From contig SFDT01000015.1 in assembly GCA_004558115.1 (NCBI GenBank), positions 1-39,517 of the forward strand: DNA of 39,517 bases, in the 5' to 3' direction. Numbering within the stretch: the stretch's first letter is position 1; every line of letters begins with the position of its first letter. Source of the stretch: Clostridiales bacterium (GTDB lineage Bacteria; Bacillota; Clostridia; Oscillospirales; Oscillospiraceae). A program made the position numbers and the translations under genes. The notes beneath the pieces were generated by a model. It did no database searches and was not told where the DNA came from. It saw nothing but the letters and a program-made list of their open reading frames with translations. Below are positions 1 to 7,152 of this stretch, in pieces.

Positions 1-18
1 CAATTGGCAGACCGTATT

Positions 19-32
19 ACGCGTTAACGCGT
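19..32. repeat. 14-bp perfect palindrome
   Basis: ACGCGTTAACGCGT reads the same on both strands. It lies in non-coding sequence at the window edge, upstream of the dCMP deaminase promoter. Its role is unknown; it could be an operator or the end of a feature outside the window. Confidence 0.4.
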
Positions 33-69
33 CCGCGAGGAACAAAGGGCTATGCCCGTCTGATGACAA

Positions 70-98
70 CCACCGGCTACGCCGGTGGATGTGTTTTT
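70..98 (+). terminator. possible terminator of a gene left of the window
   Basis: A perfect 8-bp stem CCACCGGC / GCCGGTGG with a TAC loop is followed, after five bases, by GTTTTT. The offset T-run makes it a weak intrinsic terminator. It would close an operon that ends before the window and isolate the promoter at 140. Confidence 0.4.
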
Positions 99-139
99 CG
101 GCAAAACCGTACCAGATGGTGGGAAACTCGTCTCTTTTC

Positions 140-168
140 TTGCCAAGGCGGCGGTGCCGTGCTACAAT
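140..168 (+). promoter_or_regulatory. sigma-A-type promoter of the dCMP deaminase operon
   Basis: TTGCCA (140-145) and TACAAT (163-168) are separated by exactly 17 bases. The start codon lies about 30 bases downstream of the -10 box. Confidence 0.6.
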
Positions 169-196
169 AAATCATCATGACAGGGGAGGAATGCCC

Positions 197-700
197 ATGG
201 ACCGTATCAGTAAAGAAAACTACTATCTGGACATTGCGCAGACCGTGCTGGAGCGGGCCACCTGCCTGCGCCGGGTGTACGGCGCCATCATCGTGAAAAA
301 CGACGAGATCATCTCCACCGGCTATAACGGCGCCCCCCGGGGCCGCGCCAACTGCGTGGACATGGGCTATTGCTCCCGGGAGGCCATGCGGGTGCCCCGG
401 GGAGAGCGGTATGAGCTGTGCCGCAGCGTCCACGCCGAGGCCAACGCCATCATCTCCGCCTCCCGGCGGGACATGGTGGGCGGCACCATTTACCTGGTGG
501 GCCGGGACGCCCAGACGGGCCGGCTGCTCAATGACGCCACCTCCTGTCCCATGTGCCGCCGCATGGTCATCAACGCCGGCCTCAGCCGGGTGGTCATCCG
601 CCGGACGGAGAAGGAGTTTGATGTGGTGGATGTGCAGGAGTGGGTGGAGGAGGACGACCTCCTCAGTCCCGTGAACATCATCCCGCCGGACCTGCCGTAA
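197..700 (+). CDS. dCMP deaminase family protein (ComEB-like)
   Basis: A 167-residue zinc-dependent deaminase of the cytidine/deoxycytidylate deaminase family. Enzymes of this type convert dCMP to dUMP for thymidylate synthesis. The zinc signature is complete: HAE at residues 79-81 (His79 ligand, Glu81 proton shuttle) and CPMC at 117-120 supplying the two cysteine ligands. The GYNGAPRG segment near residues 42-49 is typical of dCMP deaminases such as ComEB. ATG197 is chosen because GGAGGA ends at 190, giving six bases of spacing; the in-frame ATG at 191 abuts the ribosome site. The gene has its own promoter and lies 19 bases upstream of the pyruvyl-transferase fusion gene, so the two are probably co-transcribed, although no functional link is evident. 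I see no allosteric or DNA-uptake domain. Confidence 0.88.
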   Translation: MDRISKENYYLDIAQTVLERATCLRRVYGAIIVKNDEIISTGYNGAPRGRANCVDMGYCSREAMRVPRGERYELCRSVHAEANAIISASRRDMVGGTIYLVGRDAQTGRLLNDATSCPMCRRMVINAGLSRVVIRRTEKEFDVVDVQEWVEEDDLLSPVNIIPPDLP

Positions 701-719
701 CAGAAAGGAAGTCTCTCAC

Positions 720-3017
720 TTGAAGACAGGACTTGTCACCTTTTACCATATCCACCATTACGGCGCCCTGCTCCAGGCCTACGCCACGGAGCAGGCAGTG
801 GAGCGCTGCGGCAGCGAGTGCGAGATCGTGGATTACTACGTGAATCAGAACAACGACCTGTTCCGCAAGCCCACCGGCCTGGGCAGCGCCGCGGCTGATG
901 TGCACACCGCGCTGCACTATGGGCCCCTGAAAGCCCGCTACCAGCGGTTCGAGACCTTTTCCAAGCAGTACCTGCGCATCTCCGGCCACCGCTTTGAAAG
1001 CCTGGAGGAGCTGAAAGGCGCGGAGCTTCCCTATGATGTCATCCTCTCCGGCAGCGACCAGATCTGGAACCCGAAGATTTTCCCGGACGGCCGGTTCGAC
1101 CCGGTGTTCTTCGGCGCCTTTTCCCAGCGGCGGAAGATCGCCTACGCGCCCTCCTTCGGCGTTCCCCATGTGCCGGAGAGCATGGAGGCGGAGCTGCGAG
1201 GGTATCTGGCGGAATTTTCCCATATCTCCGTCCGGGAGCGCCAGGGCCAGGCCATCGTGGAGGAGGTCGCCGGAAAGACTGTGCCGGTGGTGCTGGACCC
1301 CACGCTGCTGCTGGACCGGGAGGAGTGGAGCGCCATCGCCCACCCGCCGGCGGAGCAGGGCTATATCCTCTGCTACTGCATCAGCAAGCCCGGCGCCTTG
1401 GCGCCCTATATCCAGGCCCTGGCGGAAAAGACGGGCCTGCCCGTGGTGCAGCTGTGCGGCATCCGCCAGAAGGTCCACCCCAAGGCAAAATGCGTGCTGG
1501 ACGCCGGACCGGCGGAGTTTCTGGGTCTGTTCCAAAACGCCAGCTATGTGTGCACCAACTCTTTCCACGGCACGGTGTTTTCCGTGCAGTTCCAAAAGCC
1601 CTTTTTCACCGCCGTGGCCCCGGCGGAACTGGCCGCGCCGGAGAGCTCCCGCACCTTCAGCATCCTCAGCCGCCTGGGCCTCACCGGGCGGATCATCGGC
1701 AAGGGCGATACCGCCGGCCTGGAGGACCCCATCGACTGGACGGCGGCGGAGCAGCGCCTGAAAGAGGCCCGGGAGAGCTCCCTGGCTTACCTGCGGGCGG
1801 CCCTGGCGGGTGAGGCGTTCCGGGAGGAGGCCCCTGCCGCCTCCGCGGAGGAGTCCAAAGCCCCCGCCCTGGCGGAGCGGAGCCGCTGCACCGGCTGCGG
1901 CGCCTGCGCCAGCGGCTGTCCCAAGGACGCCATCTCCATGGAGCGGGACAAGGAGGGCTTCCTCTATCCGGTGGTCCATGAGGCTGCCTGCGTTCGCTGC
2001 GGCCACTGTACGGCGGTGTGTCCCGCTCTGCACCAGCGGGAGCCCCGGCCCCTGCCGGCGGTATTCGCCGCCTGGAACCGGGAGGACAGCATCCGCAAGG
2101 ACTCCACCTCCGGCGGCGTATTTTCCGTGCTGGCGGAATATATTCTGGAGAGCGGCGGCGTGGTGTTCGGCACCGCCATGGACGGAAAACAGCATCTGCG
2201 GCACGTCGCCTGCTTCCGCAAGGAGGACCTGTGGCGGCTGCGGGGCGCCAAGTACGTCCAGAGCGACCTGGGGGACTGCTACCGGGAGGTAAAGCGATGG
2301 CTCCAGACGAAGCCGGTGCTGTTCTCCGGCACGCCCTGCCAGGTGGACGGCCTGTACCGCTATTTGGGCTGCCGCCCGGACAATCTCACCACCTGCGACC
2401 TGGTGTGCCACGGTGTACCGTCCCCCGGCGTGTGGGAGGACATGGCCCGGTCCATTGAGGCCCGCAAGGGGAAGACCCTCCAGGCGGTGCGCTTCCGCAA
2501 CAAGGTCACCGGCTGGAAGGACAGCCATTTTACCACCGTTTATGCCGACGGCAGCGTGGATTCCGCGCCGCTGTTTGCCACGGAGTTTGGCCGGGCCTTT
2601 GGCCGGGCACTGTTCCTGCGGCCCAGCTGCTACCACTGTGCCTACACGTCATTGAACCGCCCCGGCGATTTCACGTTGGGCGATTTCTGGGGCCTGCGGC
2701 CGGACGAGCTGCCGGAGCAGCAGGAAAAGGGCGTGTCGCTGCTGATGGTGAACACGCCCCACGGCAGCCACCTGTTTGACCAGCTGCCCCTGTCCCGGCA
2801 GGCTTACCCGGCGGAGCGGGCCATTGCCGGCAATCCCCGGCTGGCCAGTCCCATTCAGCAGCCAGCGGACCGGGCGGCTTTCTTCGCCGCCTATGCGCTG
2901 GAGCCCTTTGACCAGGTGCGGAAAAAGTTCTGCTCCGTGCCGCCGCTGCCTGTGCGGGCGGCATCCAAGGTGCTCAGCCCCGAGGTCAAGGCGAAGCTGC
3001 GCAAAAAGCTGCACTGA
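720..3017 (+). CDS. polysaccharide pyruvyl transferase / FrhB-type iron-sulfur fusion protein
   Basis: A 765-residue protein with three parts. Residues about 1-330 resemble the polysaccharide pyruvyl transferase family (GALLQAYA near the N-terminus, LSGSDQIWNP near 110, NSFHGTVFS near 280). About 390-440 holds a two-cluster ferredoxin module with two CxxCxxCxxxCP motifs (CTGCGACASGCP and CVRCGHCTAVCP). The remainder resembles the C-terminal domain of coenzyme F420 hydrogenase/dehydrogenase beta subunit (SGTPCQVDGL, CDLVCHGVPSP). Such fusions are known from bacterial surface-glycan clusters, where they may make pyruvylated or otherwise modified sugars; the exact reaction is not known to me. 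The start is TTG at 720, placed eight bases after AGAAAGGAAG; no better start is in frame. It is followed 14 bases later by a membrane acyltransferase, which supports a cell-envelope sugar role. No glycosyltransferases lie nearby, which is unusual for the family. Confidence 0.8.
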   Translation: MKTGLVTFYHIHHYGALLQAYATEQAVERCGSECEIVDYYVNQNNDLFRKPTGLGSAAADVHTALHYGPLKARYQRFETFSKQYLRISGHRFESLEELKGAELPYDVILSGSDQIWNPKIFPDGRFDPVFFGAFSQRRKIAYAPSFGVPHVPESMEAELRGYLAEFSHISVRERQGQAIVEEVAGKTVPVVLDPTLLLDREEWSAIAHPPAEQGYILCYCISKPGALAPYIQALAEKTGLPVVQLCGIRQKVHPKAKCVLDAGPAEFLGLFQNASYVCTNSFHGTVFSVQFQKPFFTAVAPAELAAPESSRTFSILSRLGLTGRIIGKGDTAGLEDPIDWTAAEQRLKEARESSLAYLRAALAGEAFREEAPAASAEESKAPALAERSRCTGCGACASGCPKDAISMERDKEGFLYPVVHEAACVRCGHCTAVCPALHQREPRPLPAVFAAWNREDSIRKDSTSGGVFSVLAEYILESGGVVFGTAMDGKQHLRHVACFRKEDLWRLRGAKYVQSDLGDCYREVKRWLQTKPVLFSGTPCQVDGLYRYLGCRPDNLTTCDLVCHGVPSPGVWEDMARSIEARKGKTLQAVRFRNKVTGWKDSHFTTVYADGSVDSAPLFATEFGRAFGRALFLRPSCYHCAYTSLNRPGDFTLGDFWGLRPDELPEQQEKGVSLLMVNTPHGSHLFDQLPLSRQAYPAERAIAGNPRLASPIQQPADRAAFFAAYALEPFDQVRKKFCSVPPLPVRAASKVLSPEVKAKLRKKLH

Positions 3018-3031
3018 GGGAGGCGCCTGCG

Positions 3032-3769
3032 GTGAAACACTGCCGCTATCCACAGCTGGATATCCTGCGGGGATTTGCTCTGGCAAATATGGTCTGCTAC
3101 CATGCCCTCTGGGACCTGGTGAACCTCCACGGCCTGGAGCTTCCCTGGTATGACAGCTGGCCGGGCTTTTTGTGGCAGCAGTTCATCTGCTGGTCCTTTA
3201 TTCTGCTGGCTGGTGTTTGCCAGCCCTTTGGCCGCCGGCCTGTGCGGCACGGCGTCATGCTGCTGGCCGCCGGGGCGCTGGTGTCGGCGGTGACCATGGC
3301 GGTGCTGCCGGAGGACCCGATCCAGTGGGGTGTTTTGACGTTCCTGGGGACGGCCACCCTTCTGTTTTACTGGCTGCGGCCGCTGCTGGACCGCTGCCCG
3401 CCCCAGTGGGGCCTGCTGGCCTGCGCGGTGCTGTTCGGCCTGACCCGGCAGCTGGAAAAGGGCCTTGTGGCCGGATATTCCGTGATACCGGAGGCCCTGT
3501 ATCATACCGGACACCTGGGAAACTTCTTGGGCTTCCCGGAGACGGAATTCGCCTCGGCGGATTATTTCCCCCTGCTGCCGTGGGTGTTTTTGTATGGCGC
3601 GGGGTGGTTTCTCCATGCCGTTTGGCGCTCCGGGGAGGAGCACGAAATGCCGCGGCAAAGGCGGTTCCCGGTTTTGGAGTGGATAGGACGGCATTCCCTG
3701 GTGCTCTACCTTCTCCATCAGCCTGCGCTGTACGGCGCGTTGCTGGCGGCGGAAAATTGGATAAAATAA
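3032..3769 (+). CDS. membrane acyltransferase, heparan-alpha-glucosaminide acetyltransferase-like (DUF1624)
   Basis: A 245-residue polytopic membrane protein. The N-terminal QLDILRGFALANMVCYHALWD resembles the start of DUF1624 / heparan-alpha-glucosaminide N-acetyltransferase catalytic domains, with the conserved RG and the YH...WD histidine and aspartate. About six to seven hydrophobic segments follow, and the protein ends in HSLVLYLLHQP, a motif frequent in membrane acyltransferases. Relatives move acetyl groups across the membrane onto sugars. The start is GTG at 3032 behind GAGGGAGG. It lies 14 bases after the pyruvyl-transferase fusion gene and is closed by a strong terminator, so it forms the end of a small operon. 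Acetylation of a surface sugar is inferred; the substrate is unknown. Confidence 0.75.
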   Translation: MKHCRYPQLDILRGFALANMVCYHALWDLVNLHGLELPWYDSWPGFLWQQFICWSFILLAGVCQPFGRRPVRHGVMLLAAGALVSAVTMAVLPEDPIQWGVLTFLGTATLLFYWLRPLLDRCPPQWGLLACAVLFGLTRQLEKGLVAGYSVIPEALYHTGHLGNFLGFPETEFASADYFPLLPWVFLYGAGWFLHAVWRSGEEHEMPRQRRFPVLEWIGRHSLVLYLLHQPALYGALLAAENWIK

Positions 3770-3771
3770 GC

Positions 3772-3803
3772 AAAAGAGCCATCCCGTTCGGGATGGCTCT
3801 TTT
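3772..3803. terminator. bidirectional intrinsic terminator
   Basis: A perfect 14-bp stem (AAAAGAGCCATCCC with its complement) around a GTTC loop, with A and T tracts on the two sides. It lies between convergent genes and can end transcription from both strands. Confidence 0.92.
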
Positions 3804-3821
3804 GAACACTGGAGACAAGAA

Positions 3822-4226
3822 TCAGCGCTTGCTGAACTGCGGTGCACGACGGGCGGCCTTCAGACCGTATTTCTTGCGCTCCTTCATACGAGGATCGCGG
3901 GTCAGGAAACCGGCCTTCTTCAGGATGGCGCGGTTGTCCTCGCTGGCCAGCAGCAGGGCGCGGGAGATGCCGTGACGCAGGGCACCGGCCTGGCCGGACA
4001 CGCCGCCGCCGGACACGGTGGCAACGATATCCATCTTGCCGGTGTTGCCGGTCAGCTCCAGGGGCTGACGGACGACCATCTTCAGGGTATCCAGGCCGAA
4101 GTAATCGTCGATGTCACGGCCGTTGATGGTGATGGAGCCGGTGCCGTTGGGGAACAGATGGACGCGGGCCACGGAGGACTTCCGGCGGCCGGTGCCATAC
4201 AGGTAAGGCTTCTTAGACTGATACAT
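3822..4226 (-). CDS. rpsI: 30S ribosomal protein S9
   Basis: A 134-residue S9 protein of the small ribosomal subunit, whose C-terminal tail reaches the P-site tRNA. The family features are clear: YGTGRRKSSVARV near the N-terminus, the GGGVSGQAGALRHGISRALL core, and the terminal KKYGLKAARRAPQFSKR with the invariant final SKR. Its length is normal. It begins 17 bases after rplM on the same strand, which is the near-universal bacterial L13-S9 pair, and ends at the shared bidirectional terminator. Confidence 0.98.
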   Translation of the reverse strand: MYQSKKPYLYGTGRRKSSVARVHLFPNGTGSITINGRDIDDYFGLDTLKMVVRQPLELTGNTGKMDIVATVSGGGVSGQAGALRHGISRALLLASEDNRAILKKAGFLTRDPRMKERKKYGLKAARRAPQFSKR

Positions 4227-4243
4227 TCTCTTAATCCTCCTTA

Positions 4244-4672
4244 TTAAACTTCCAGAGCCACGGGCTTCTGAGCCTGCTGCTCGTAGTTCGCGTCAGCATA
4301 GATGTGCAGACGCTTCAGAGAATCCTTGGAGACGGTGTTCTTGGGCATCATGCCGCGGATAGCCACCCGCATGGCGACTTCGGGCTTCTCCTGCATCAGG
4401 ATGCGGTAGGGAGTCTCCTTCAGGCCGCCGACCCAGCCGGAGTGCGTCCGGTAGATCTTCTGAGTGCCCTTGTTGCCGGTCAGGACAGCCTTGCCGGCGT
4501 TGATGATGATGACGTTGTCGCCGCAGTCGGCGTGGGGAGTGTAGGTGGGCTTGGTCTTGCCGCGCAGCAGGTCGGCAGCCCGGACAGCGGTCTTGCCCAG
4601 GGGCTTACCGGCGGCGTCCAGGATGTACCACTTACGCTCGATGTTGGCCTTGTTTGCCATAAAAGTGGACAT
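4244..4672 (-). CDS. rplM: 50S ribosomal protein L13
   Basis: A 142-residue L13 of the large ribosomal subunit. Hallmarks are KWYILDAAGKPLGKTAVRAA at the N-terminus, the DNVIIINAGKAVLTGNK segment and RGMMPKN near residue 110. ATG4672 is chosen because GGAGG lies seven bases upstream. A longer reading frame continues upstream but runs through the promoter and leader, so it is not coding. The gene is first in the L13-S9 operon, with a consensus promoter and a short structured leader that could mediate autoregulation. Confidence 0.98.
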   Translation of the reverse strand: MSTFMANKANIERKWYILDAAGKPLGKTAVRAADLLRGKTKPTYTPHADCGDNVIIINAGKAVLTGNKGTQKIYRTHSGWVGGLKETPYRILMQEKPEVAMRVAIRGMMPKNTVSKDSLKRLHIYADANYEQQAQKPVALEV

Positions 4673-4719
4673 GGTGTTTCCTCCGTACATATATATTTGC
4701 ATTGCTTTACAAATCAAGA

Positions 4720-4740
4720 GCTCCGGGGTAAAATCGGAGC
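4720..4740 (-). promoter_or_regulatory. 5'-end hairpin of the rplM leader, candidate L13 autoregulatory structure
   Basis: GCTCCG / CGGAGC forms a 6-bp stem with a 9-base loop, sitting exactly at the predicted 5' end of the rplM transcript (start near 4741). Firmicutes have an L13 leader RNA upstream of rplM. The position agrees, but I cannot confirm a match to its consensus. Confidence 0.4.
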
Positions 4741-4747
4741 AAGGATA

Positions 4748-4776
4748 TTTATAGCACAGGGGACGGAGCATGTCAA
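4748..4776 (-). promoter_or_regulatory. sigma-A promoter of rplM-rpsI
   Basis: On the minus strand TTGACA (4776-4771) and TATAAA (4753-4748) are separated by 17 bases. This is a near-consensus strong promoter, as expected for a ribosomal protein operon. Confidence 0.85.
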
Positions 4777-4859
4777 CAGAAAAATGATTTACCACATGAA
4801 AAACTCTTGTTTTCTTTGATTTTCTCTTGATATCTCTTGAAATCTCACATTCGATTTTC

Positions 4860-4891
4860 AAAAAGAAAATGCGGAGGGCATTGCCCTCCGC
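4860..4891 (-). terminator. intrinsic terminator of yaaL-bofA
   Basis: GCGGAGGGC / GCCCTCCGC is a 9-bp stem with a 3-base loop. On the minus strand it is followed by ATTTTCTTTTTG. It begins eight bases after the bofA stop codon. Confidence 0.85.
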
Positions 4892-4899
4892 GTATGTAG

Positions 4900-5163
4900 C
4901 TACAATACCCACTGGACCAGCAGCAAAAGCACCAGCCCCGGCACCCCCAAAATGCCCACCACCAGGGCGTTCCAGAGGTTCAGCCCCAGGGTGAGGCCGG
5001 TGATGCCGGAGGTGGCGCGGATGGCCCAGAGGGCCGCGAAGCCCAGCAGCGTGTTCACCAGCAGCCGCGCCGCCAGCCGCAAAGGCGTGCGGAACACCCG
5101 CAGCAGGGCGATGAGGAGAAAGCCGCCCACCAGGACGGCGATGATCTTCTGGTTCAGGTCCAC
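4900..5163 (-). CDS. bofA: pro-sigma-K processing inhibitor BofA family protein
   Basis: An 87-residue small membrane protein. In Bacillus, BofA sits in the outer forespore membrane and holds the SpoIVFB protease inactive until a forespore signal arrives. Two hydrophobic stretches (about residues 7-21 and 32-46) precede the conserved C-terminal region containing GLNLWNALVVGILGVPG, a family hallmark. The start is GTG5163, six bases after AGGAGGAA; the longer frame upstream lies inside yaaL and is a shadow. It overlaps the 3' end of yaaL by ten bases, matching the yaaL-bofA order in Bacillus. Many clostridia keep bofA without an obvious SpoIVFB, so its partner here is unknown. Confidence 0.85.
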   Translation of the reverse strand: MDLNQKIIAVLVGGFLLIALLRVFRTPLRLAARLLVNTLLGFAALWAIRATSGITGLTLGLNLWNALVVGILGVPGLVLLLLVQWVL

Positions 5164-5411
5164 AGGGCTTCCTCCTCTGCCGAAAGGGCGGACTGGGGAC
5201 TGCGTTCCTTGATGATGCGGATCAGATAGTTGCAGCGGGCCTTGGCGGCGCTGATCTGATAGATGCAGCACTCCACCAGCTCCGGCGCCAGGGCCTGGTC
5301 AAACTGCTGGTAGGCGAAGGCCAGCTCTCCCTGGGCGGCCAGCAGCTCCGCCTTCAATGCCGGCAGCTCCGGGTCCGGCAGGGGCTTTTTGGAAGTGAGA
5401 ACGGTTTTCAT
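5154..5411 (-). CDS. yaaL: YaaL-like DUF2508 family protein
   Basis: An 85-residue soluble, helix-rich protein of unknown function. It is recognised by its size, by the LAFAYQQFDQALAPELVECCIYQISAAKARCNYLIR type core seen in DUF2508 proteins (about residues 31-66), and by its place directly upstream of bofA, as in Bacillus subtilis. ATG5411 has GGAGGG nine bases upstream. The last ten bases overlap the start of bofA, which suggests translational coupling. It is divergent from tadA, and the 77-base spacer must hold both promoters. Confidence 0.8.
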   Translation of the reverse strand: MKTVLTSKKPLPDPELPALKAELLAAQGELAFAYQQFDQALAPELVECCIYQISAAKARCNYLIRIIKERSPQSALSAEEEALWT

Positions 5412-5488
5412 GGCATTGTCCCTCCTGCTTTATACTACGGAGAGTTTGGACAAATATGCCAGTTTTCATGCGGACAAGGAGGAAAAAC

Positions 5489-5947
5489 ATGCCACAGCGG
5501 GAAAATTATATGCGGGAGGCCCTGGCCCTGGCCCGGGAGGCGGCCGCCGCCGGAGAGGTGCCGGTGGGCTGCGTCATCGTGCGGAACGGGCAGATCGTGG
5601 GCCGGGGCCGCAACCGCCGGGAGGAAAAACACGCCACCGCCTCCCACGCGGAGATGGAGGCCATCGCCCAGGCCAATGAGACCCTTGGCACCTGGCGGCT
5701 GGACGAGTGCGAACTGTACGTGACGCTGGAGCCCTGTCCCATGTGTGCCGGCGCCATTTTGAACGCCCGCATCCGCCGGGTGTGGTACGGCGCCCGGGAC
5801 GCGGCCATGGGGGCCTGCGGCGGCGTGGTGAACCTGTTCATGGAGGAATTCCCCAACCGGCCGGCCCTGGTGGGCGGCATTCTGGAGGAGGAGTGCCGGC
5901 AGGTGCTGGCGGACTTCTTCGCCGCCATACGGGAGCAAAAGAGTTGA
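5489..5947 (+). CDS. tadA: tRNA-specific adenosine deaminase
   Basis: A 152-residue enzyme that deaminates the wobble adenosine of tRNA-Arg(ACG) to inosine. The zinc site is intact: HAE at residues 53-55 and PCPMC at 82-86, with Cys83 and Cys86 as ligands. The preceding EVPVGCVIV and following AGAILNARIRRVWYGA segments are characteristic of TadA rather than of cytidine deaminases. ATG5489 is chosen because AAGGAGG lies just upstream; an earlier ATG at 5456 lacks a ribosome site. It stands alone, divergent from yaaL-bofA. It is the second deaminase in the window but is clearly a different subfamily from the one at 197. Confidence 0.95.
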   Translation: MPQRENYMREALALAREAAAAGEVPVGCVIVRNGQIVGRGRNRREEKHATASHAEMEAIAQANETLGTWRLDECELYVTLEPCPMCAGAILNARIRRVWYGARDAAMGACGGVVNLFMEEFPNRPALVGGILEEECRQVLADFFAAIREQKS

Positions 5948-6070
5948 CATAAAAATACCGGAGGATTTAAGACTTTTGTAACAATTGATGCTGGTTTGGT
6001 TAACAACTCTTTTGTAAAGTAATACTTGCAAGAGACAAAACTTCTTTTCATCCAATCTTCCAAACTATAC
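5948..6070. other. AT-rich intergenic stretch with a 9-base direct repeat
   Basis: This stretch has no open frame. It is AT-rich compared with its surroundings and carries CTTTTGTAA twice (5973-5981 and 6009-6017) plus GTTAAC at 5999-6004. A TTGACA at 5944-5949 overlaps the tadA stop but has only a poor -10 candidate. It could be a long 3' UTR or a small-RNA locus; neither is established. Confidence 0.3.
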
Positions 6071-6104
6071 GGAACAGGACCAGCCTTTTGGCTGGTCCTG
6101 TTCC
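6071..6104. terminator. perfect 15-bp inverted repeat, possible tadA terminator
   Basis: GGAACAGGACCAGCC and its exact complement flank a TTTT loop. Stem strength fits a terminator, but the following bases (GTTGTGG) are not T-rich, so termination may be inefficient. Confidence 0.5.
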
Positions 6105-6120
6105 GTTGTGGCGGAAAAGA

Positions 6121-6159
6121 AAGACCTTCGCCGAAAAAGCTTTTTTCGGCGAAGGTCTT
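6121..6159 (-). terminator. intrinsic terminator of the membrane protein gene
   Basis: A long near-perfect stem, AAGACCTTCGCCGAAAAA with its complement. On the minus strand it is followed by TTTCTTTTCC. It starts 12 bases beyond the stop codon of the gene at 6171-7001. Confidence 0.8.
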
Positions 6160-6170
6160 GTGGTAAACTG

Positions 6171-7001
6171 TCATAGATTGCTTTTGGAAACTGCCAGGGC
6201 ATTCAGCCGCAGCAGCAAAAAACCCAGCGCCGTCAGCCCGCCGCCGGCGAAAAACAGCGTGTCATACAGGGAGCGGCTGTCCGCCAAAGCGGCCAGACAC
6301 AGCACCACGGCGGGGATGGCATACAGCAAAAACCGCCGGGTCTGTCCAACGTGAAAGGCAAAGGAGGACAGCCGGTAGAAGGCCAGCGTCAAAAACACCA
6401 GCGCCAGCAGGTCAATGTAATAGGCCTCCAGCACGGGATTGATGGACTCCGTCCGGTAGGCCGTCACCAGCCGCACCACCAAATAGCCGACGGGCAGCAG
6501 AAGGAGATTGCCGCTGACCGTCCGGGGTGCATGGGGCTCGGCCTCCTGGGCGCCGGAGCGGCGGCAAGCCGGCAGCACCGAGAAAAAGCACCCGGCGCAG
6601 ACGAGGGTCAGCCCACCCAGCAGCAGGGAAAGACGGCTGCCGGAGCTTCCCGCGGCCCCGGGGATCAGACTCAGGCCGGAGGCCATTTCCAAAAGCCCGG
6701 AGAGGGCAAGCAGGAACACACCGGCCACCGGGACCGTCAAAAGCAGGGGACTATGGGTGGAAAAGGCACCGGAGAAGCCGGGGGATCGTTCCTCTGCTTC
6801 CGCAGGCAGCTTTCGGGTCAGCAGCAGGCAGGCCAGGGCGGTCAGCACCAGCAGCCCCACCAGCAGGCGGCCCCACAGGTTTCCGGCCACCGGCAAGCCG
6901 GTGGCCGCCTCAAAGCCGGTACGGTTTTGGGCCAGGCGCAGGGCAAAGGCGGCTGCGCCGCCGGCCAGGACCAAAGCGGGATAGGCGGCATATTTTTTCA
7001 T
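6171..7001 (-). CDS. unknown polytopic membrane protein
   Basis: A 276-residue integral membrane protein of no family I recognise. About eight hydrophobic segments are visible (near residues 5-22, 45-62, 86-108, 122-143, 162-182, 193-213, 225-243 and 250-270). There is a charged RKLPAEAEERSPG loop after the second segment and a RRSGAQEAEPHAPR loop in the middle. A conserved-looking polar spot, TAYRTESINPVLEAYYID, lies between segments five and six. ATG7001 has AAGGGAG seven bases upstream. It is a single gene with its own promoter and terminator, divergent from spoIID. The neighbourhood hints at an envelope or sporulation role, but nothing in the protein shows it. Confidence 0.7.
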   Translation of the reverse strand: MKKYAAYPALVLAGGAAAFALRLAQNRTGFEAATGLPVAGNLWGRLLVGLLVLTALACLLLTRKLPAEAEERSPGFSGAFSTHSPLLLTVPVAGVFLLALSGLLEMASGLSLIPGAAGSSGSRLSLLLGGLTLVCAGCFFSVLPACRRSGAQEAEPHAPRTVSGNLLLLPVGYLVVRLVTAYRTESINPVLEAYYIDLLALVFLTLAFYRLSSFAFHVGQTRRFLLYAIPAVVLCLAALADSRSLYDTLFFAGGGLTALGFLLLRLNALAVSKSNL

Positions 7002-7043
7002 ACCATAACTCCCTTCGGAGAAAAAATCCAGTCTTTATCCGCC

Positions 7044-7072
7044 AGTATACCACGGCAGGGCCCGTTTGTCCA
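7044..7072 (-). promoter_or_regulatory. sigma-A promoter of the membrane protein gene
   Basis: On the minus strand TGGACA (7072-7067) and TATACT (7049-7044) are 17 bases apart, about 43 bases upstream of the start codon. Confidence 0.7.
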
Positions 7073-7082
7073 TTGACGGCGG

Positions 7083-7110
7083 CGTATCTTTCCGGCGGCG
7101 GCTGCATACA
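7083..7110 (+). promoter_or_regulatory. candidate sigma-E (mother-cell) promoter of spoIID
   Basis: CATACAGT at 7105-7112 matches the Bacillus sigma-E -10 consensus CATACANT. CGTATCTT at 7083-7090 resembles its ATATT-type -35, with a 14-base spacer, which is the preferred spacing. No sigma-A promoter is apparent here. spoIID is sigma-E dependent in Bacillus. Confidence 0.5.
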
Positions 7111-7152
7111 GTGAAGGGACAACCCATTGCGGTGCAAAAGAGGAGGCAGTCC

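Noticed and set aside
678..2636. A 652-residue open frame on the minus strand opposite the pyruvyl-transferase fusion
   Set aside because: It is an antisense shadow with low-complexity composition, and the sense strand carries clear conserved motifs.
5944..5972. A promoter starting at the TTGACA that overlaps the tadA stop
   Set aside because: The best -10 at 17 bases is TTAAGA, which matches the consensus poorly.
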